Below, piece by piece: positions 18,246 to 27,246 of a stretch of 64,000 nt of DNA. The stretch's first letter is position 1, and each line of letters opens with the position of its first letter. The notes under the pieces are model-generated. The model had not been told where the DNA came from and did not search any database. It saw only the letters and a list, made by a program, of their open reading frames with translations. A program made the position numbers and the translations under genes. Source of the stretch: JAWKSY01 sp041402125 (lineage in GTDB: Bacteria > Planctomycetota > GCA-002687715 > DRQF01); NCBI GenBank assembly GCA_041402125.1, contig JAWKSY010000004.1, forward strand, positions 62,001-126,000, given 5' to 3'.

Positions 18246-20561
18246 TCAGTCTCTCGCGCCTTCGCGCGCGCCGCGCCACTGGGCGAAGGTCTGGCGGAAC
18301 GCGTAGACCGGCGTCGCCAGCAGCCGGGGCAGGCGGTAGCCCCAACCGCGAGAGTCGCGGAGGACGGCCGCTCCCAGCCGCAGGGTCGAGGCGAGTCCGG
18401 CGGCGAAGGCCCGGCCGGGCCCCGCGATCACGCGCAGCCCGAAGAGCTCGGCCAGCCCGCGATGATCCGCCCGGACGCGGCGTGCCTCCTCCCCGATCGA
18501 ACGCTCGTGAGAGTGGACGACGCGGACGGTCGGGTCGGCGATCAGCGTCCGTCCCGCGAGGATCGCGTCGCGGCCGAAGGCGAGATCCTCGCCGAAGGCG
18601 CGGGCGCGGAGCGGCCGTGCGAGAAGATCGGCGCGGCGCGTCATCGCGGCGACGTGATCGTAGGCGCAGAGACGGAGCCGCTCCCGCGGCGCGAGCGCCT
18701 CCCAGTCTCCCTCGAGCCGTCGCCGTTCGACGTCGCGGCGTTCGAGCGCGGGCCGGAGCCGCTCGCGCTGCCAGGGGTTGCACCCGGGGCGCGGCACCTG
18801 GCCGGCCGTCACGCCCGCCACGTCCGGGTCGTCGAAGTGACGCGCGAGCCCGGCGAGGTAGTCCAGCGTCTCCGGGAGCGCGTCCTGGGAGAGGAAGGCG
18901 ACGAGTTCGCCGCGGGCGAGTTCGACGCCCCGCTGACGCGTGAGTCCGTGGTCGAAGGTCTCCGGCGCGATCTCGACGAGGCGGACGGAAGGACGACGGC
19001 GAACGCGCTCGAGCGTGCCGTCCGTCGACCCCGAATCTATGACGATGACCTCGAAGCCCGGGGCGTGACGCTGGGCGAGGATGCGATCGAGGAGTCCGGC
19101 GAACTCCGCCCCGCCGTTCCGCGTCGGGATGACGACCGAGATCCGCGGACTCGCCGGCGGCGTCGCGGATCCGAGCACGCCTCGCGGCTCCCGGGTCGGC
19201 GCGGCGAGCGCGCGCTCGTAGCGCGCCCGCACGGCGGCGCCGTCCGACTCGAGATCGCGGACGGGAGGCGCGGCCTCGCGTAGCGCGGCCAGGAGCCGGC
19301 GGTCGGCGGCCAGACGGCCGAGTCGCTCGGCCAGCGCGGCCGCATCGCCCGGCGGGAAGTGCAGACCGTCGCGTCCGTCCCGGACCGCCTCCGCCATGCC
19401 GCCAATGCCGCTCACGACGGGAACGACGCCGGCGAGGAAGGCCTCCTGGATGGTGAGCGGCGCGTTCTCCCACCAGAGACTGGGCACCACGAGCACGTCG
19501 AGGCCGGCGAGAACGGTCCCGATCTCCGCCGGCTCGAAGCCGCCGGCGAAGGCGACGCGTCCGACGGAGTCGAGCGCCCGCAGGCTCCGGGCGTGGTCCG
19601 GATCGACGCCGGGATCGCCGTGGATCCGGACCTCGATGTCGGCGTCGAGCCGCTGCGCCGCCTCGACGAGGACGCGGGTCCCCTTCGCCTCGGTGATCGT
19701 GCCGACGAAGCCCACGCGAAGCGACCCGTCCGTATTCACGCCCGCCGCCGGCGCGAGTCCCCGCGGATCCTGACCGTTCGGCGAGACCTCGACCCGCTCC
19801 GCGTCGACGACCTCGCTCGCGACGAGTCGATCGCGAAGGAAGGCGCTCGGCGAGACGAGCGAATCCGCGAGGTCGAGCGCCTCGCGGACGACGGCGAGGC
19901 GTTCCGCGGCCGCGATCTCCGCGCCGACGAGATCCTCTTCCGTCGCGGGTGCGACGGAGGGCGTCGGCCGCGGGCGGAGGGCCCGGAGCGGTCGCTTGAT
20001 CGACTCCGGAAGGCGCGCGAGGGCCCGCGCGAGGGCGGAACCCCGCGAGGCGGCCTCCGGCGCCCGCCAGCCGATCTCGGCCACGCAGGCGCGACAGAGC
20101 TCGGGGGCGGCCCGCTCGCAGCGCTCGCCGTCGGCCCGGACCATGCGCCCGAGGCGAGGGCAGACCGCGAAGAAGTCGTGCAGGGTGATCGTCGTCCGCG
20201 CCCCGGCGGCCCGCGCGATCGCGACCGCCTCCCAGCCGAAGTGCAGGAGATGCTGGAAGTGCACGACGTCCGGCCGGAACTCCGCGAGCTCGGCCGCGAG
20301 GACGGCGAGCGCCTCCTCCGACCGGAAGGTGGCGAGGAGCGGTCGCACGAGATGGTCGGAGGAGATCTCGACGGTCGGGATCCCGTGGTGCTCGCCCCGG
20401 CGGACCCGCCCGGGCGGGACGCCGGGGTGCGACTCGGTGAAGAGGAGTCGCAGCTCGAGATCCCCCTCGGCCGCGAGGCGCCGGGCGAGCCCCTCGGCGT
20501 AGATCTCGGTCCCCGCCCGGTGCCGGGGCAGGAAATCGTGGACGACCATCAGGACCCGCAT
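18246..20561 (-). CDS. GT4-GT2 fusion glycosyltransferase
   Basis: This 771-residue cytoplasmic protein fuses two glycosyltransferases. Residues 1-430 are GT-B fold, GT4 family: MVVHDFLPRHRAGTEIYAE at the start, LRVGFVGTITEAKGTRVLVE at the second Rossmann domain, and VLVVPSLWWENAPLTIQEAF carrying the GT4 EX7E region (here with NAPL). Residues about 470-690 are a GT-A, GT2 family domain: ISVVIPTRNGGAEFAGLLD, VIVIDSGSTDGTLE and GELVAFLSQDALP (the DxD-like site appears as SQDA, typical of rhamnosyltransferase-like GT2). A helical tail follows. Such fusions usually add successive sugars to O-antigen-like or exopolysaccharide chains. A CxxC-rich insert (about 148-170) may bind metal. No other polysaccharide genes are adjacent. 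Confidence 0.85.
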   Translation of the reverse strand: MRVLMVVHDFLPRHRAGTEIYAEGLARRLAAEGDLELRLLFTESHPGVPPGRVRRGEHHGIPTVEISSDHLVRPLLATFRSEEALAVLAAELAEFRPDVVHFQHLLHFGWEAVAIARAAGARTTITLHDFFAVCPRLGRMVRADGERCERAAPELCRACVAEIGWRAPEAASRGSALARALARLPESIKRPLRALRPRPTPSVAPATEEDLVGAEIAAAERLAVVREALDLADSLVSPSAFLRDRLVASEVVDAERVEVSPNGQDPRGLAPAAGVNTDGSLRVGFVGTITEAKGTRVLVEAAQRLDADIEVRIHGDPGVDPDHARSLRALDSVGRVAFAGGFEPAEIGTVLAGLDVLVVPSLWWENAPLTIQEAFLAGVVPVVSGIGGMAEAVRDGRDGLHFPPGDAAALAERLGRLAADRRLLAALREAAPPVRDLESDGAAVRARYERALAAPTREPRGVLGSATPPASPRISVVIPTRNGGAEFAGLLDRILAQRHAPGFEVIVIDSGSTDGTLERVRRRPSVRLVEIAPETFDHGLTRQRGVELARGELVAFLSQDALPETLDYLAGLARHFDDPDVAGVTAGQVPRPGCNPWQRERLRPALERRDVERRRLEGDWEALAPRERLRLCAYDHVAAMTRRADLLARPLRARAFGEDLAFGRDAILAGRTLIADPTVRVVHSHERSIGEEARRVRADHRGLAELFGLRVIAGPGRAFAAGLASTLRLGAAVLRDSRGWGYRLPRLLATPVYAFRQTFAQWRGAREGARD

Positions 20562-20645
20562 CGTGCCTCCCGGGGGGCATCCTATGCGGCTGTGGTGTCA
20601 GGCGCGACGGGGGGGGAACGGAGATGCCCGTTCGCTTGCGGAACA

Positions 20646-20756
20646 GATGCAGGTACGGTGCCAGTCACCGCTCGTGCATTTCCGTTCAACCGCGTCCGCT
20701 CGCGAAGCCGGCTCGCCCGGAAATGCACGAGCGGTGACTGGCACCGTACCTGCATC
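20646..20756. repeat. REPIN-like inverted repeat, 39-bp perfect arms
   Basis: Arms at 20646-20684 and 20718-20756 are perfect reverse complements, separated by 33 nt. Each arm carries the core TACGGTGCCAGTCACCG, itself a near-palindrome, flanked by GATGCAGG and CTCGTGCAT. The same core recurs at 39235-39505, 40809-41077 and 49355-49449. Two inverted copies of a palindromic core form the architecture of REPINs, which are mobilised in other bacteria by RAYT (Y1) transposases. No such transposase is in this window. Confidence 0.8.
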
Positions 20757-20780
20757 CGGCGATTCGGTGGCGGAGCCGGC

Positions 20781-20822
20781 AAAAGAGAAGGGGGGAAGGA
20801 CCGGAGTCCTTCCCCCCTCTCG
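20781..20822 (-). terminator. Intrinsic terminator of the 20842-21945 gene
   Basis: On the minus strand a 12-bp stem (GGGGGGAAGGAC paired with GTCCTTCCCCCC, loop about 4 nt) is followed by TTCTCTTTT. It lies 20 nt after the stop of the secreted-protein gene, in the right orientation. Confidence 0.8.
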
Positions 20823-20841
20823 CTCTCGGTTCAGCCCTGGG

Positions 20842-21945
20842 TCAGGGAATCATGATCGAGACGACGTTGCTCGAGTAGAACGGGTCGACGCCGTTCGTCG
20901 GGTAGGCGATGACCTGACCGTAGAACGTGGTGCCCGAGGGAACCATCGCCGGGACGTAGTAGGTCGCGTCCTTGCACTCGACCGAGAAGAGACCCGGGGT
21001 CGGGACGCCGAGGTCGATGACGGCGACGCTCGAGAGGTCGCCGAGGACGCCGACGTAGACGACCGGCATGCCGGGGAACTGCATGAGCGGGACGCCCGGC
21101 AGGTACTCGGCGGTGGCGATCAGCGAGCAGCAACCGTAGCCCTGGAGCAGGCCGAAGCGGGTGTCCACCTGGGTGTAGCCCATCGAGTTGTCGATGTTCG
21201 TGACCTCGAGGTGGTTCGCGACCGGGAAGCAGGGGAGGTCGATCGTCGTGAGGACGGTGCCGGGGAGGTAGTCCTCACCGATGCCGTCATCCTCCTGCGA
21301 GCCGCAGAAGATGTGGATGCCGATGCCGGTCTGGCCGGGCACGGCGAACATGTTCAGCAGGTCGGCGAAGTTCGGGATGCCGAGCTCGAGGTCGGGCTGG
21401 GCCGCGCTCGGGTTGGCGAAGATGATCGGATCGTGCGCCGGCAGGAGCGGCAGCGCGAAGGCGAAGGACGGCGCGACGAGCAGACCGCTGAAGGTCGCGG
21501 TGATGGCCTGGGTGATGTCGGCGCCCGAGGGGGTGCCGCAGATCACGTCGGCGGTGCCGTCGTTGTTCAGGTCGAGGGCGACGGTGAAGGACTCCGTGCC
21601 CGCGAGGTTCGGGTTGTCGGTGCCGCCGTTGATGAGCAGCGCCGGGCTCGAGGTGCCCGGGTCGCCGTTGCCGTCCGCGTCGCCGAAGATGCCGGCGACG
21701 TCGAAGCCGACCTTGAGCATGTCGACCGACTCGTCGTAGGCGACGCCGAGGTTCAGGATCTCCCAGCCGCTCGTGATGCCCATGAGGGCGGAGGGGATGC
21801 CGACGTCGATGCCGCTCGGGTCGGGGATGAGGATCGCGCCGGCGAAGTCCGCGGCGGCGTCACCGGTGAAGGTGACGGACTGGCTGACCGCCGCGGGCGC
21901 GAGAAGCGCGGCGGCGAGAAGCAGCGAGGCAAAACGCTTGGTCAC
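20842..21945 (-). CDS. Secreted beta-rich protein of unknown function
   Basis: This 367-residue exported protein starts at GTG 21945, preceded by AGGAG with 9-nt spacing; an upstream GTG at 21969 has no such site. The signal peptide covers residues 1-21 (SLLLAAALLAPAAVSQ). The mature part has calcium-loop-like stretches (FGDADGNGDPG and LDLNNDGTADVICG), a VCBS-like flavour without clear repeated blades, then a C-terminal domain (VDTRFGLLQGYGCCSLIA to the end) with several cysteines, which resembles the C-terminal domains common on planctomycete secreted proteins. I cannot name a family. It has its own terminator and a long upstream region containing a 12-bp palindrome, and so appears monocistronic. 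Confidence 0.65.
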   Translation of the reverse strand: MTKRFASLLLAAALLAPAAVSQSVTFTGDAAADFAGAILIPDPSGIDVGIPSALMGITSGWEILNLGVAYDESVDMLKVGFDVAGIFGDADGNGDPGTSSPALLINGGTDNPNLAGTESFTVALDLNNDGTADVICGTPSGADITQAITATFSGLLVAPSFAFALPLLPAHDPIIFANPSAAQPDLELGIPNFADLLNMFAVPGQTGIGIHIFCGSQEDDGIGEDYLPGTVLTTIDLPCFPVANHLEVTNIDNSMGYTQVDTRFGLLQGYGCCSLIATAEYLPGVPLMQFPGMPVVYVGVLGDLSSVAVIDLGVPTPGLFSVECKDATYYVPAMVPSGTTFYGQVIAYPTNGVDPFYSSNVVSIMIP

Positions 21946-22268
21946 GGTCTTAGTCTCCTGAGGAGCCACGTGCGCCGGTCGAAAATGCCGGCGACGTCAG
22001 GCTGTCGCAACAATTGTTGTTCTTGGACTCGGGCGTCGTTGACGGGGCCGGACACCGGACGCGGTGCCCCCCGTCGGATGATGATGACAGGATCCCGGAG
22101 GCAAGTCGAGGGTTGACTGATCGGGGCGCCGTACGGGTTTACGAGCGGGGCCGGCGCGACCGGGGGGCGTTCGACGCAAGTCTCGTCTCGGCCGACGTCA
22201 ACGCCGACGCTCCTCCGGCCGGGCGCCCTCCGGGGCCGCCCCGCATTGGCCGGAAACTCTCGGGACCT
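21946..22268. other. Upstream region with perfect 12-bp palindrome
   Basis: This 323-nt gap separates the secreted-protein start from the end of the cyclase-like gene. It contains the palindrome CAACAATTGTTG at 22008-22019, about 63 nt upstream of the GTG start, a plausible operator for a dimeric regulator. The rest (22020-22268) shows no gene or RNA that I can support. Confidence 0.4.
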
Positions 22269-23315
22269 TCATCGAACCGCGACGATCTCCAGCGCGTCCT
22301 CGCGCCCCACCCCGCCGAGGTCGAAGCGCGCCTCGAGACGCGAAGCGAGGCCGCTCGAGGCGAGGATCTGTCCCCCGCCGGCGAGACGGGTCAGCCATCC
22401 GGCCTCGCCGACGCAGGAGCCCCAGACCTCGAAGCCGAAGCGCTCGAAGCCGACGATCCCGGCCGTCACCGGGCCGGCGGTGAGCGCCACGCGGAGCGCG
22501 ATGGGGATCTCGCCCTCCCCCGCCGTGACGTGTTCGAAGCGACTCCGGATGTCGAGGGCGAGTTCGGCGCCCACGACGACGGGGTCGGAGACCTGCCGAT
22601 CGACTCCCACCCCGATCAGGCAGGAGGCGCCGAGCGTCTTCAGGAAGGTCGCGTCGAGGCGCGAGGCCGCGTCCTCGACGACCGCGAAGATCTCGCCGAG
22701 CAGGCGCGCGCGGTCGCGCGGGGCCAGGGAGCGGGTCGCCCCGACGAAGTCGTCCACCGCCACCTGGACGATCGCGACCTCCGCGATCTCGTCCACGATG
22801 TCCCGCTCGCCGCGCTGGAGTCGTTCGATCGCGCCCGCGGGCAGGAGGTTCGAGAGGAGGTGACGCGCCTTGCGCCGCTCGAAGTCGAGCGAGCTCTTGA
22901 TCTCGTCCACCGAGCCCTTGTCTCGGCGCTCGCGATCGAGGCGCTCGCTGAGCAGCCGGACCTCGTTGCTCCGCTGCTGCAGGAGCTGGTCGACGGCCGC
23001 CCGTTCGCTCGCGTCGAAGAGGAGGACCCAGTCCGAGGTCTCCCCCGGCACGAGGTGGGCGTCGGCGAAGCTCCCCGGCGCGACCTCGATCGCCAGCAGG
23101 AGCTGCGGCTCGTCGTCGAGGGGGAGCATGCCCGCGAGGAAATCCACCTGGGCCCCGACGTCGGCGCCGGTGATGAGCTTCGTCGGGACGTAGTCGGCGA
23201 TGGCGCCGCCGCGCGCGACGAGGAGCCCCTTCTTGTCCACCTCGAGGAAGGCGACGCGGCGGCCCTGGATGGTGTCCCGGCAGATGTACTTGATGACGAG
23301 GTCGGGCAGCTTCAT
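22269..23315 (-). CDS. Catalytically degenerate class III nucleotide-cyclase-like protein
   Basis: This 348-residue protein starts at ATG 23315. The N-terminal 120 residues form a beta-rich domain of unknown type. A charged coiled coil follows (about 125-165, with RSNEVRLLSERLDRERRDKG). The C-terminal domain (about 170-348) has the class III adenylate/guanylate cyclase layout: VAVDDFVGATRSL, FLKTLGASCLIGVG, RVALTAGPVTAGIVG, FEVWGSCVGEAGWL and GGGQILASSGLA. Key catalytic residues differ from active enzymes: the second metal Asp (normally GDA) is GAS, and the purine/transition-state segment normally reading WGDTVNVASR is WGSCVGEAGW. It therefore probably binds a nucleotide or partner rather than making cAMP. 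It is coupled by an ATGA overlap to the Rab-like GTPase, suggesting it is that GTPase's effector or regulator. Confidence 0.7.
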   Translation of the reverse strand: MKLPDLVIKYICRDTIQGRRVAFLEVDKKGLLVARGGAIADYVPTKLITGADVGAQVDFLAGMLPLDDEPQLLLAIEVAPGSFADAHLVPGETSDWVLLFDASERAAVDQLLQQRSNEVRLLSERLDRERRDKGSVDEIKSSLDFERRKARHLLSNLLPAGAIERLQRGERDIVDEIAEVAIVQVAVDDFVGATRSLAPRDRARLLGEIFAVVEDAASRLDATFLKTLGASCLIGVGVDRQVSDPVVVGAELALDIRSRFEHVTAGEGEIPIALRVALTAGPVTAGIVGFERFGFEVWGSCVGEAGWLTRLAGGGQILASSGLASRLEARFDLGGVGREDALEIVAVR

Positions 23316-23827
23316 CGCTCGGACGACTCCAGGAGACCACGGGCCAGGATCGCGAAGGCCTCCGCCACGCCTTCGCCGGTCTTCGCGCTCGCGCGCACCA
23401 CCGCGACCCCCTCCGCCTCGAGCGCGGTGAGGGCCGCCTCCTCGATCTCCCACTCGGCGGCGAGATCGAGCTTGTTCACCACGAACACCATCGGCGTCGA
23501 TGCGCCCTGCTCGGACGCGACACGGGCGCGGATGTCGCGGGCGACCTCGAGGGTCCGACCGCGCGTCCCGTCGATCACGACGATGCAGCCGTGGAGGCCG
23601 CGCAGGTAGGACGAGCGGACCGTGGAGAGGTCGTCCTCGCCGGCGAGATCCCAGAGGATCAGGTTCAGCTCCCGACCGTCGATGGCGACGGTGCGCTTGT
23701 CCACCTTGACGCCGAGCGTCGTGAGGTACCTGTCCGAGAACTTCCGGTGCACGAACTGCGCCACGAGGCTCGTCTTGCCGACGGCGAAGGCACCGAGCAT
23801 GCAGACCTTCTTCTGGAGTGCGCTCAC
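23312..23827 (-). CDS. Rab/Ras-like small GTPase
   Basis: This 171-residue soluble small GTPase carries all guanine-nucleotide motifs: the P-loop GAFAVGKTS (residues 12-20), a switch-I threonine in LTTLGVKVDK, WDLAGEDD (G3, DxxG), NKLDL (G4) and ASAKTGEG (G5). The Walker A has Ala in the position equivalent to Ras Gly12-Gly13, typical of prokaryotic Rab-like/Roc-like proteins. There is no C-terminal prenylation motif. The stop overlaps the start of the cyclase-like protein (ATGA), so the two form a tight unit. By analogy with MglA-type GTPases it could control polarity, motility or trafficking, but no MglB/Roadblock partner is visible here. Confidence 0.9.
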   Translation of the reverse strand: MSALQKKVCMLGAFAVGKTSLVAQFVHRKFSDRYLTTLGVKVDKRTVAIDGRELNLILWDLAGEDDLSTVRSSYLRGLHGCIVVIDGTRGRTLEVARDIRARVASEQGASTPMVFVVNKLDLAAEWEIEEAALTALEAEGVAVVRASAKTGEGVAEAFAILARGLLESSER

Positions 23828-23861
23828 CGATCGCTCCGCCGGGCCGCGCCGGAACGGCCCT

Positions 23862-26042
23862 TCACTTGCCGATCCCCATCTCGCCGAAGAGGTACCCGGC
23901 GCCCATGAGCTTCTCGGTGATCCAGAGCACGTAGCGGACGTCGACGCCGATCGACCGCGAGTAGCTCGAGGACCACTGGTAGTCGTTGATCGTGGCCTCG
24001 AAGGCCCGGTCGAAGTTCACGCCGACGAGCCGCCCCTTGGCGTCGATCACCGGCGATCCCGAGTTGCCCCCGGTGGTGTCGCAGTCGTAGAGGATGCCGA
24101 CGGGGACCGAGTCGAACTTCGGGTGCGCGAAGGCGCCCCAGTCGCGCTTCGCGACGAGCGCCGCCAGCTCGGCCGGGGCGTCGAAGGGACGGACGCCGGT
24201 GTGCTTCTCGAGCATCCCCTCGACCGTCGTGATCGGCGTGTAGACGACGCCGTCGCGAGGCTCGTAGGAGCGCACGCGACCCCAGGTCAAGCGTAGGGTC
24301 CGGTTCGCGTCCGGAACGAAGTCGCCGCCCTTCCAGGCCTCGCGGGCCTCGAGGTAGAGGGCCATGAGCGCGTCGATCCGGCCGGCGCGCTCGCGCGCGA
24401 GCTCGGACTGCGTCCGGAGGGCCGGCTCCACCGCGCGGGCCAGGGCGACGAGCGGATCGCCCTCGACCTCGAGCTGCGCCTCGTCCATCGCGAGGAGCTG
24501 ATCCAGGCGACGGCGGTCGGTGAGGCTCGTGGTGCGCATCGCCTTGAAGACGGCCGCCTCGACGTCGAGCCCGCTCTCGTCCGAGAGCTGCGAACGGATC
24601 CACTCGCGAACGCCGGAGACCGCGTAGCTCTTCGGCAGCTTGAGGATCTCCCGGAGGTCGCGGACGAGGTACTCGTGGTCGACCGCGGCGACGAAGTCAC
24701 GCAGGAGGCGGGCTCGGGTCTCCTCGAGGGCGGCGCGGTTGCGCTCGAGATAGGCCGAGGCGCGCCTCTCCTCGGGCTTCGCCATCTCCACCGCGTTGCG
24801 GCGGACGTCGAGCGCGAGCTGCAGGACGGTCGAGGCGCGGCCGAAGCGCGAGAGGACGAAGTCGCGCGGCGCGCTCTCGGCGAGGGTGCGGTAGTGGTCG
24901 GCGATGCCCTCCATCACCCCGGCGTAGCGGGCCTTCCGCTCCGGCGTCGCCTCCATCCAGGCGCCGAGCTCGCGGTCCTCTTCGGCCTTGCGGCCGGCGA
25001 GGCCGAGCCGCTTCAGTCCGAGGAGCTTGCCGCGGTAGTTCTTCTCGACGTTCGCCCGCCACTTGATCTCGTTCGCGAGACGGATGGCGTCGGCCGGGTC
25101 CTCGGCGGAGACGCGCTCCATGAGGTCGATCTGCTCGCGGAAGCGGTTCACGAAGTAGGGCATCCGCCACTTCTCCTCGAAGGAGAGGAAGGCGGCCGAC
25201 TGGTGGCGGTAGGTGCGTCCCGGGTAGCCGAGCAGGAAGACGAATCCCCCCTCGTCCACGCCGGCGGGATTGACCTCGAGGTGGCGCCGCGGGTGGTAGG
25301 GCACGTTGTCGGCCGAGAAGGCGGCCGGCGCGCCGTCGGGACCGACGTAGGCGCGCATGAAGGCGAAGTCGCCGGTGTGCCGCGGCCAGACCCAGTTGTC
25401 GGTCTCGCCGCCGTACTCGCCGACGGACCGCGGCGGGACGCAGACGAGGCGCACGTCGAGGATGTCGCGGTAGAGGAAGAGCACGTAGCTCTTCCCCTGG
25501 AACATCTCGGCCACCTCCGCCCGCATCCCGGGCCGTCCATTCTCGGCCTCCCCCTCGAGGCGCCGCACGGCGGCGGCCACCGCGCGCGAGCGGTCCGCGG
25601 GACGGGCGTCGGGCGGGATGGAGCCGAGGACCTCCTCGGAGACGTCGCGGTACTCCTCGGTGATCCGGCAGGTGTAACCCTGGGCCGGGATCTCCTCGGC
25701 GCGCGACTTCGCCACGAACCCGTCCTCGATGTAGTCCTGTCCGGGGCGGCTGGCGGCCTGGACCCCGGCGAAGGCGACGTGGTGGTTCGTGAGGATCAGC
25801 CCGTCCTTCGAGACGAAGGAGCCGGTGGCGCCGCCGACGCGGCAGATCGCGTCGACGAGACCGACCTCGCCCGGCTTGAAGATGTCGTCCGCGTCCAGCT
25901 CGAAGCCCTTCGCGCGCAGATCGATGCGCGAGAGCATGCTCAGCGGCCACTGCCCCTCGTCCGCCGCGACGCGGGGACCGGAGGAGGCGAGGCTCCAGAC
26001 GACGAGGGCGGCGAGGGCGAGGAGACCGGAGCGTCGAATCAT
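23862..26042 (-). CDS. S46-family dipeptidyl peptidase (DPP7/DPP11-like)
   Basis: This is a 726-residue periplasmic serine exopeptidase of family S46, which removes dipeptides from peptide N-termini. The signal peptide spans residues 1-27. The chymotrypsin-fold catalytic residues are visible: His in GLILTNHHVAFAGVQ, Asp probably in GETDNWVWPRHTGDFAFMR, and Ser in TTGGNSGSPVIDAKGRLVGVNFD near residue 655. The central all-helical domain that caps the active site covers roughly 300-560. The length is normal for the family (about 700-720). S46 enzymes are typical of Bacteroidetes and other peptide-feeding bacteria. It probably works with the prolyl aminopeptidase and DPP-IV-like genes next to it in peptide utilisation. 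Confidence 0.92.
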   Translation of the reverse strand: MIRRSGLLALAALVVWSLASSGPRVAADEGQWPLSMLSRIDLRAKGFELDADDIFKPGEVGLVDAICRVGGATGSFVSKDGLILTNHHVAFAGVQAASRPGQDYIEDGFVAKSRAEEIPAQGYTCRITEEYRDVSEEVLGSIPPDARPADRSRAVAAAVRRLEGEAENGRPGMRAEVAEMFQGKSYVLFLYRDILDVRLVCVPPRSVGEYGGETDNWVWPRHTGDFAFMRAYVGPDGAPAAFSADNVPYHPRRHLEVNPAGVDEGGFVFLLGYPGRTYRHQSAAFLSFEEKWRMPYFVNRFREQIDLMERVSAEDPADAIRLANEIKWRANVEKNYRGKLLGLKRLGLAGRKAEEDRELGAWMEATPERKARYAGVMEGIADHYRTLAESAPRDFVLSRFGRASTVLQLALDVRRNAVEMAKPEERRASAYLERNRAALEETRARLLRDFVAAVDHEYLVRDLREILKLPKSYAVSGVREWIRSQLSDESGLDVEAAVFKAMRTTSLTDRRRLDQLLAMDEAQLEVEGDPLVALARAVEPALRTQSELARERAGRIDALMALYLEAREAWKGGDFVPDANRTLRLTWGRVRSYEPRDGVVYTPITTVEGMLEKHTGVRPFDAPAELAALVAKRDWGAFAHPKFDSVPVGILYDCDTTGGNSGSPVIDAKGRLVGVNFDRAFEATINDYQWSSSYSRSIGVDVRYVLWITEKLMGAGYLFGEMGIGK

Positions 26043-26100
26043 GGCGTGGTCCGTCTGGGTGTCGGTGGCAGGCCCCCCGGCGGCGCGGGCGGCGCGAAGG

Positions 26101-27048
26101 TCAGAGATCGGCGAAGGCGTCCGTCGCCTCGATCAGCGCGGACAGGGTACCCGGTTCGCGAGAGTTGTGCCCCGCGTCCGGGACGACGACGAGGCGCGCC
26201 TCCGGCCAGGCCCGGTGCAGGTCCCAGGCGCTCCGCATGGGGCAGACGACGTCGTAGCGCCCCTGGACGATGACGGCCGGGACGTGACGGATCCGGTCGA
26301 CGTCCTCGAGGAGCTGGGCGTCCGAGCGGAAGAAGCCACCGTGGACGAAGTAGTGGCACTCGATCCGCGCGAAGGCGAGCGCGAACTCGTCCTGCCCGAA
26401 GCGGCTCGTGAAGCCCTCGTCGGGGAGGAGGCGACTGGTCGCGCCCTCCCAGGTGGCCCAGGCCTTCGCGGCCGCGATCCGGACCTCCGGATCGTCGGAG
26501 GTCAGCCGGCGGTGGTAGGCCGACATCAGGTCGGCGCGCTCGACCTCGGGGATCGGCGCGAGGTAGTCCTCCCAGACGTCGGGATAGAGGTGCGAGGCGC
26601 CCTCCTGGTAGAACCAGGTGAGCTCGCTCCGCCGGAGCATGAAGATGCCGCGGAGCACCATCGACCGGACGCGATCGGGATGCGTCTCGGCGTAGGCGAG
26701 CGCGAGCGTGCTGCCCCAGGACCCGCCGAAGACGCCCCAGCTCTCGATCCCGAGATGCCGGCGCAGCTTCTCCATGTCCTCGACGAGATTCCAGGTCGTG
26801 TTCTCGCGCAGCTCGGCGTGCGGGCGGGAGCGTCCGCATCCGCGCTGGTCGAAGAGGACGATGCGCCAGCGCGCCGGGTCGAAGAAGCGCCGGTCGTCGG
26901 CGGAGCAGCCCCCGCCCGGTCCGCCGTGGACGAAGACCACGGGCCGCCCCTCGGGGTTGCCGCACTGCTCGTAGTGGATCTCGTGGAGGTCGGACACCCG
27001 CAGGCGGCCGGAGTCGAAGGGCTCGATCGGCGGATAGGCTTCGCGCAT
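26101..27048 (-). CDS. pip: Prolyl aminopeptidase (S33)
   Basis: This 315-residue alpha/beta-hydrolase releases N-terminal proline from peptides. Motifs are the oxyanion-hole HGGPGGG at residues 41-47, FDQRGCGRSRPH, the nucleophile elbow GGSWGS with Ser110, the Asp in GRYDVVCPM and the His in DAGHNSRE near residue 293. The TTWNLVEDMEKLRRHLGI segment is a family signature. Start ATG 27048 gives the canonical length; the frame is open upstream but without family similarity. Located 58 nt downstream of no same-strand gene, it precedes the S46 peptidase on the same strand and may be cotranscribed with it. Confidence 0.93.
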   Translation of the reverse strand: MREAYPPIEPFDSGRLRVSDLHEIHYEQCGNPEGRPVVFVHGGPGGGCSADDRRFFDPARWRIVLFDQRGCGRSRPHAELRENTTWNLVEDMEKLRRHLGIESWGVFGGSWGSTLALAYAETHPDRVRSMVLRGIFMLRRSELTWFYQEGASHLYPDVWEDYLAPIPEVERADLMSAYHRRLTSDDPEVRIAAAKAWATWEGATSRLLPDEGFTSRFGQDEFALAFARIECHYFVHGGFFRSDAQLLEDVDRIRHVPAVIVQGRYDVVCPMRSAWDLHRAWPEARLVVVPDAGHNSREPGTLSALIEATDAFADL

Positions 27049-27246
27049 CTCAGTCTCCCTCGCGGGTCGGCCGGGGCGCGGACCGGCGCCCCCGAACGGG
27101 GCCGGAACCGGCGCCCCACCGCACCCGTCTCCCCCGGAACCGCCGGAGTGTAACAGGCCCCGGCCCGCCCGGCGCGGCGTGACGCGGGAGGCGCGGGAGG
27201 TCATGATGCCGCTCGCGATCCCGCGCCCCCCCTCGGAGTCCCGACG

